From assembly GCA_009703465.1 (NCBI GenBank), contig WLGC01000052.1:1-6070 (forward strand): DNA of 6,070 bases, in the 5' to 3' direction. The notes beneath the pieces are model-generated. The model searched no databases. It saw only the letters and a program-made list of their open reading frames with translations, and was not told the DNA's origin. The position numbers and the translations under genes are program-made. Below, in pieces: positions 5,425 to 6,070 of this stretch (the stretch's first letter is position 1; every line of letters begins with the position of its first letter). Source of the stretch: Actinomycetota bacterium. Lineage in GTDB: Bacteria; Actinomycetota; Actinomycetes; Actinomycetales; Microbacteriaceae.

Positions 5425-6070
5425 TTAGGCACCAATCCAATAAAGGCCCTTAGAAGAATCAATATTTTCTTTGGGTTTGAAACACGGATACGTTTTTCTA
5501 GCAATTTATTTGCCGGAGTTTTAGAGATTTTGTTGTTTAGCTCCTCAAAAAATAACAGCGCCGCCCCGACTGCTCTTTGTGAGCCGGGCCCAAGTTTTTG
5601 AAGTGCTGACTTAGCTAAAACCAAATCTTTCCTTATGTCTGCAATTAGACGGTCACGCTCGGCATTATTGAATTCATCAACGTTGATCAATGGAAAGTAG
5701 GAGCGTCCAAGTTTGTCAAAGTCAGCGGATAGATCGCGCAAGAAATTAACCTTTTGAAAAGCTGCTCCAAGTGCTCGAGCGCCAGCTACTAAGTCTTCCT
5801 TTTCAGAAGTACTCACTGGTTTTTGGCTAATAAAGACCTGTAGACACATTAGGCCAACCACTTCGGCTGATCCGTATACATAAGTCTCAAAGCTGCGCTT
5901 GTCATGCACTCGCTGCACTAAATCGGTGCGCATTGAATTAAAGAAGGGCTGGACTATGTCCCTTTTGATGCCCACCTCGCGGGCAGTTAGTGCAAAAGCG
6001 TGAATGACAAGATTTGTGCTGAATCCGCACTCCATAGCTCGGTAAGTTTCTTGTTCGAATTTATCCAGCA
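5421..6070 (-). CDS. crtB: Phytoene synthase CrtB, 5' end cut by window
   Basis: C-terminal 215 residues of a trans-isoprenyl diphosphate synthase that joins two geranylgeranyl diphosphates head to head to make phytoene, the first committed carotenoid step. The frame runs in from the window edge (visible start LDKFEQETYRAMECG); the ATG at 6035 is internal, not the true start. Visible family features: SMRTDL, YVYGSAEVVGLM, and the second Asp-rich motif FLRDLSADFDKLGRSYFP with DxxxD at visible residues 112 and 116. The first Asp-rich motif should lie upstream, outside the window. Full-length relatives have about 290-300 residues, so about 80 are missing. The stop overlaps the crtI start. A crtE-type GGPP synthase and the operon promoter would be expected further upstream, but this cannot be seen. 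Confidence 0.94.
   Translation of the reverse strand, partial: LDKFEQETYRAMECGFSTNLVIHAFALTAREVGIKRDIVQPFFNSMRTDLVQRVHDKRSFETYVYGSAEVVGLMCLQVFISQKPVSTSEKEDLVAGARALGAAFQKVNFLRDLSADFDKLGRSYFPLINVDEFNNAERDRLIADIRKDLVLAKSALQKLGPGSQRAVGAALLFFEELNNKISKTPANKLLEKRIRVSNPKKILILLRAFIGLVPK

Noticed and set aside
5096..5601. Two + strand frames of 107 and 104 codons antisense to crtI and crtB
   Set aside because: Long only because the opposite strand is constrained; composition is odd (Ser/Pro/Arg rich) and no start signal is seen.
1..6070. Insertion sequence, tRNA, CRISPR array, toxin-antitoxin pair or phage defence genes
   Set aside because: Coding sequence covers nearly all of the window with recognised housekeeping and pigment genes; no repeats, cloverleaf or accessory gene signatures were seen.

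Overview
The window looks like chromosomal DNA from a small-genome actinobacterium, most likely Microbacteriaceae (freshwater Luna-type lineages such as Rhodoluna/Aquiluna are a reasonable guess). I base this on three things: the gene content (NrtR-NadA, an actinobacterial SprT-like protein and a C50-type carotenoid cluster), the long N-terminus of the NadA protein, and very tight gene packing. Base composition is moderate (roughly 45-50% G+C in the lines I counted), which is low for the phylum. The lineage is inferred from remembered family features, not from a search.

Right-to-left transcribed block at the left end (1-1605): a NAD-synthesis control unit. An NrtR-type Nudix/winged-helix regulator (811-1530) is followed, with a 4-base ATGA overlap, by nadA (814 down to the window edge; 3' end missing). 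Upstream of nrtR there are two near-identical palindromes of the form AGTC-N5-GACT, centred 32 bp apart. They sit exactly on a candidate promoter, so autorepression of nrtR-nadA can be read from the sequence. The regulator probably starts at a GTG at 1530, not at the first ATG of its open frame at 1614, which would put the operators inside the gene.

Middle (1678-2361, + strand): a divergent gene for a SprT-like zinc metalloprotease with a C-terminal zinc ribbon and an N-terminal extension of about 75 residues. The 147-base space between it and nrtR is the only sizeable non-coding stretch and also carries a nested inverted repeat. The 3' end of this gene overlaps the convergent carotenoid operon by 15 bases.

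Right (2347-6070, - strand): a carotenoid operon read as crtB (5' end missing), crtI, crtYe-like, crtYf-like, crtEb-like. Phytoene synthase makes phytoene, CrtI desaturates it to lycopene, CrtEb adds C5 prenyl units, and the two small membrane cyclase subunits close the rings. This is the known set and order for C50 carotenoids of the decaprenoxanthin type. All junctions are 4-base overlaps or a 2-base gap, so the block is almost certainly one translationally coupled operon.

I see no RNA gene, mobile element, CRISPR array or long repeat, and no evidence of an undescribed multi-gene system. The most informative points are the paired operators, the corrected starts, the degenerate Nudix box and the SprT N-terminal extension.
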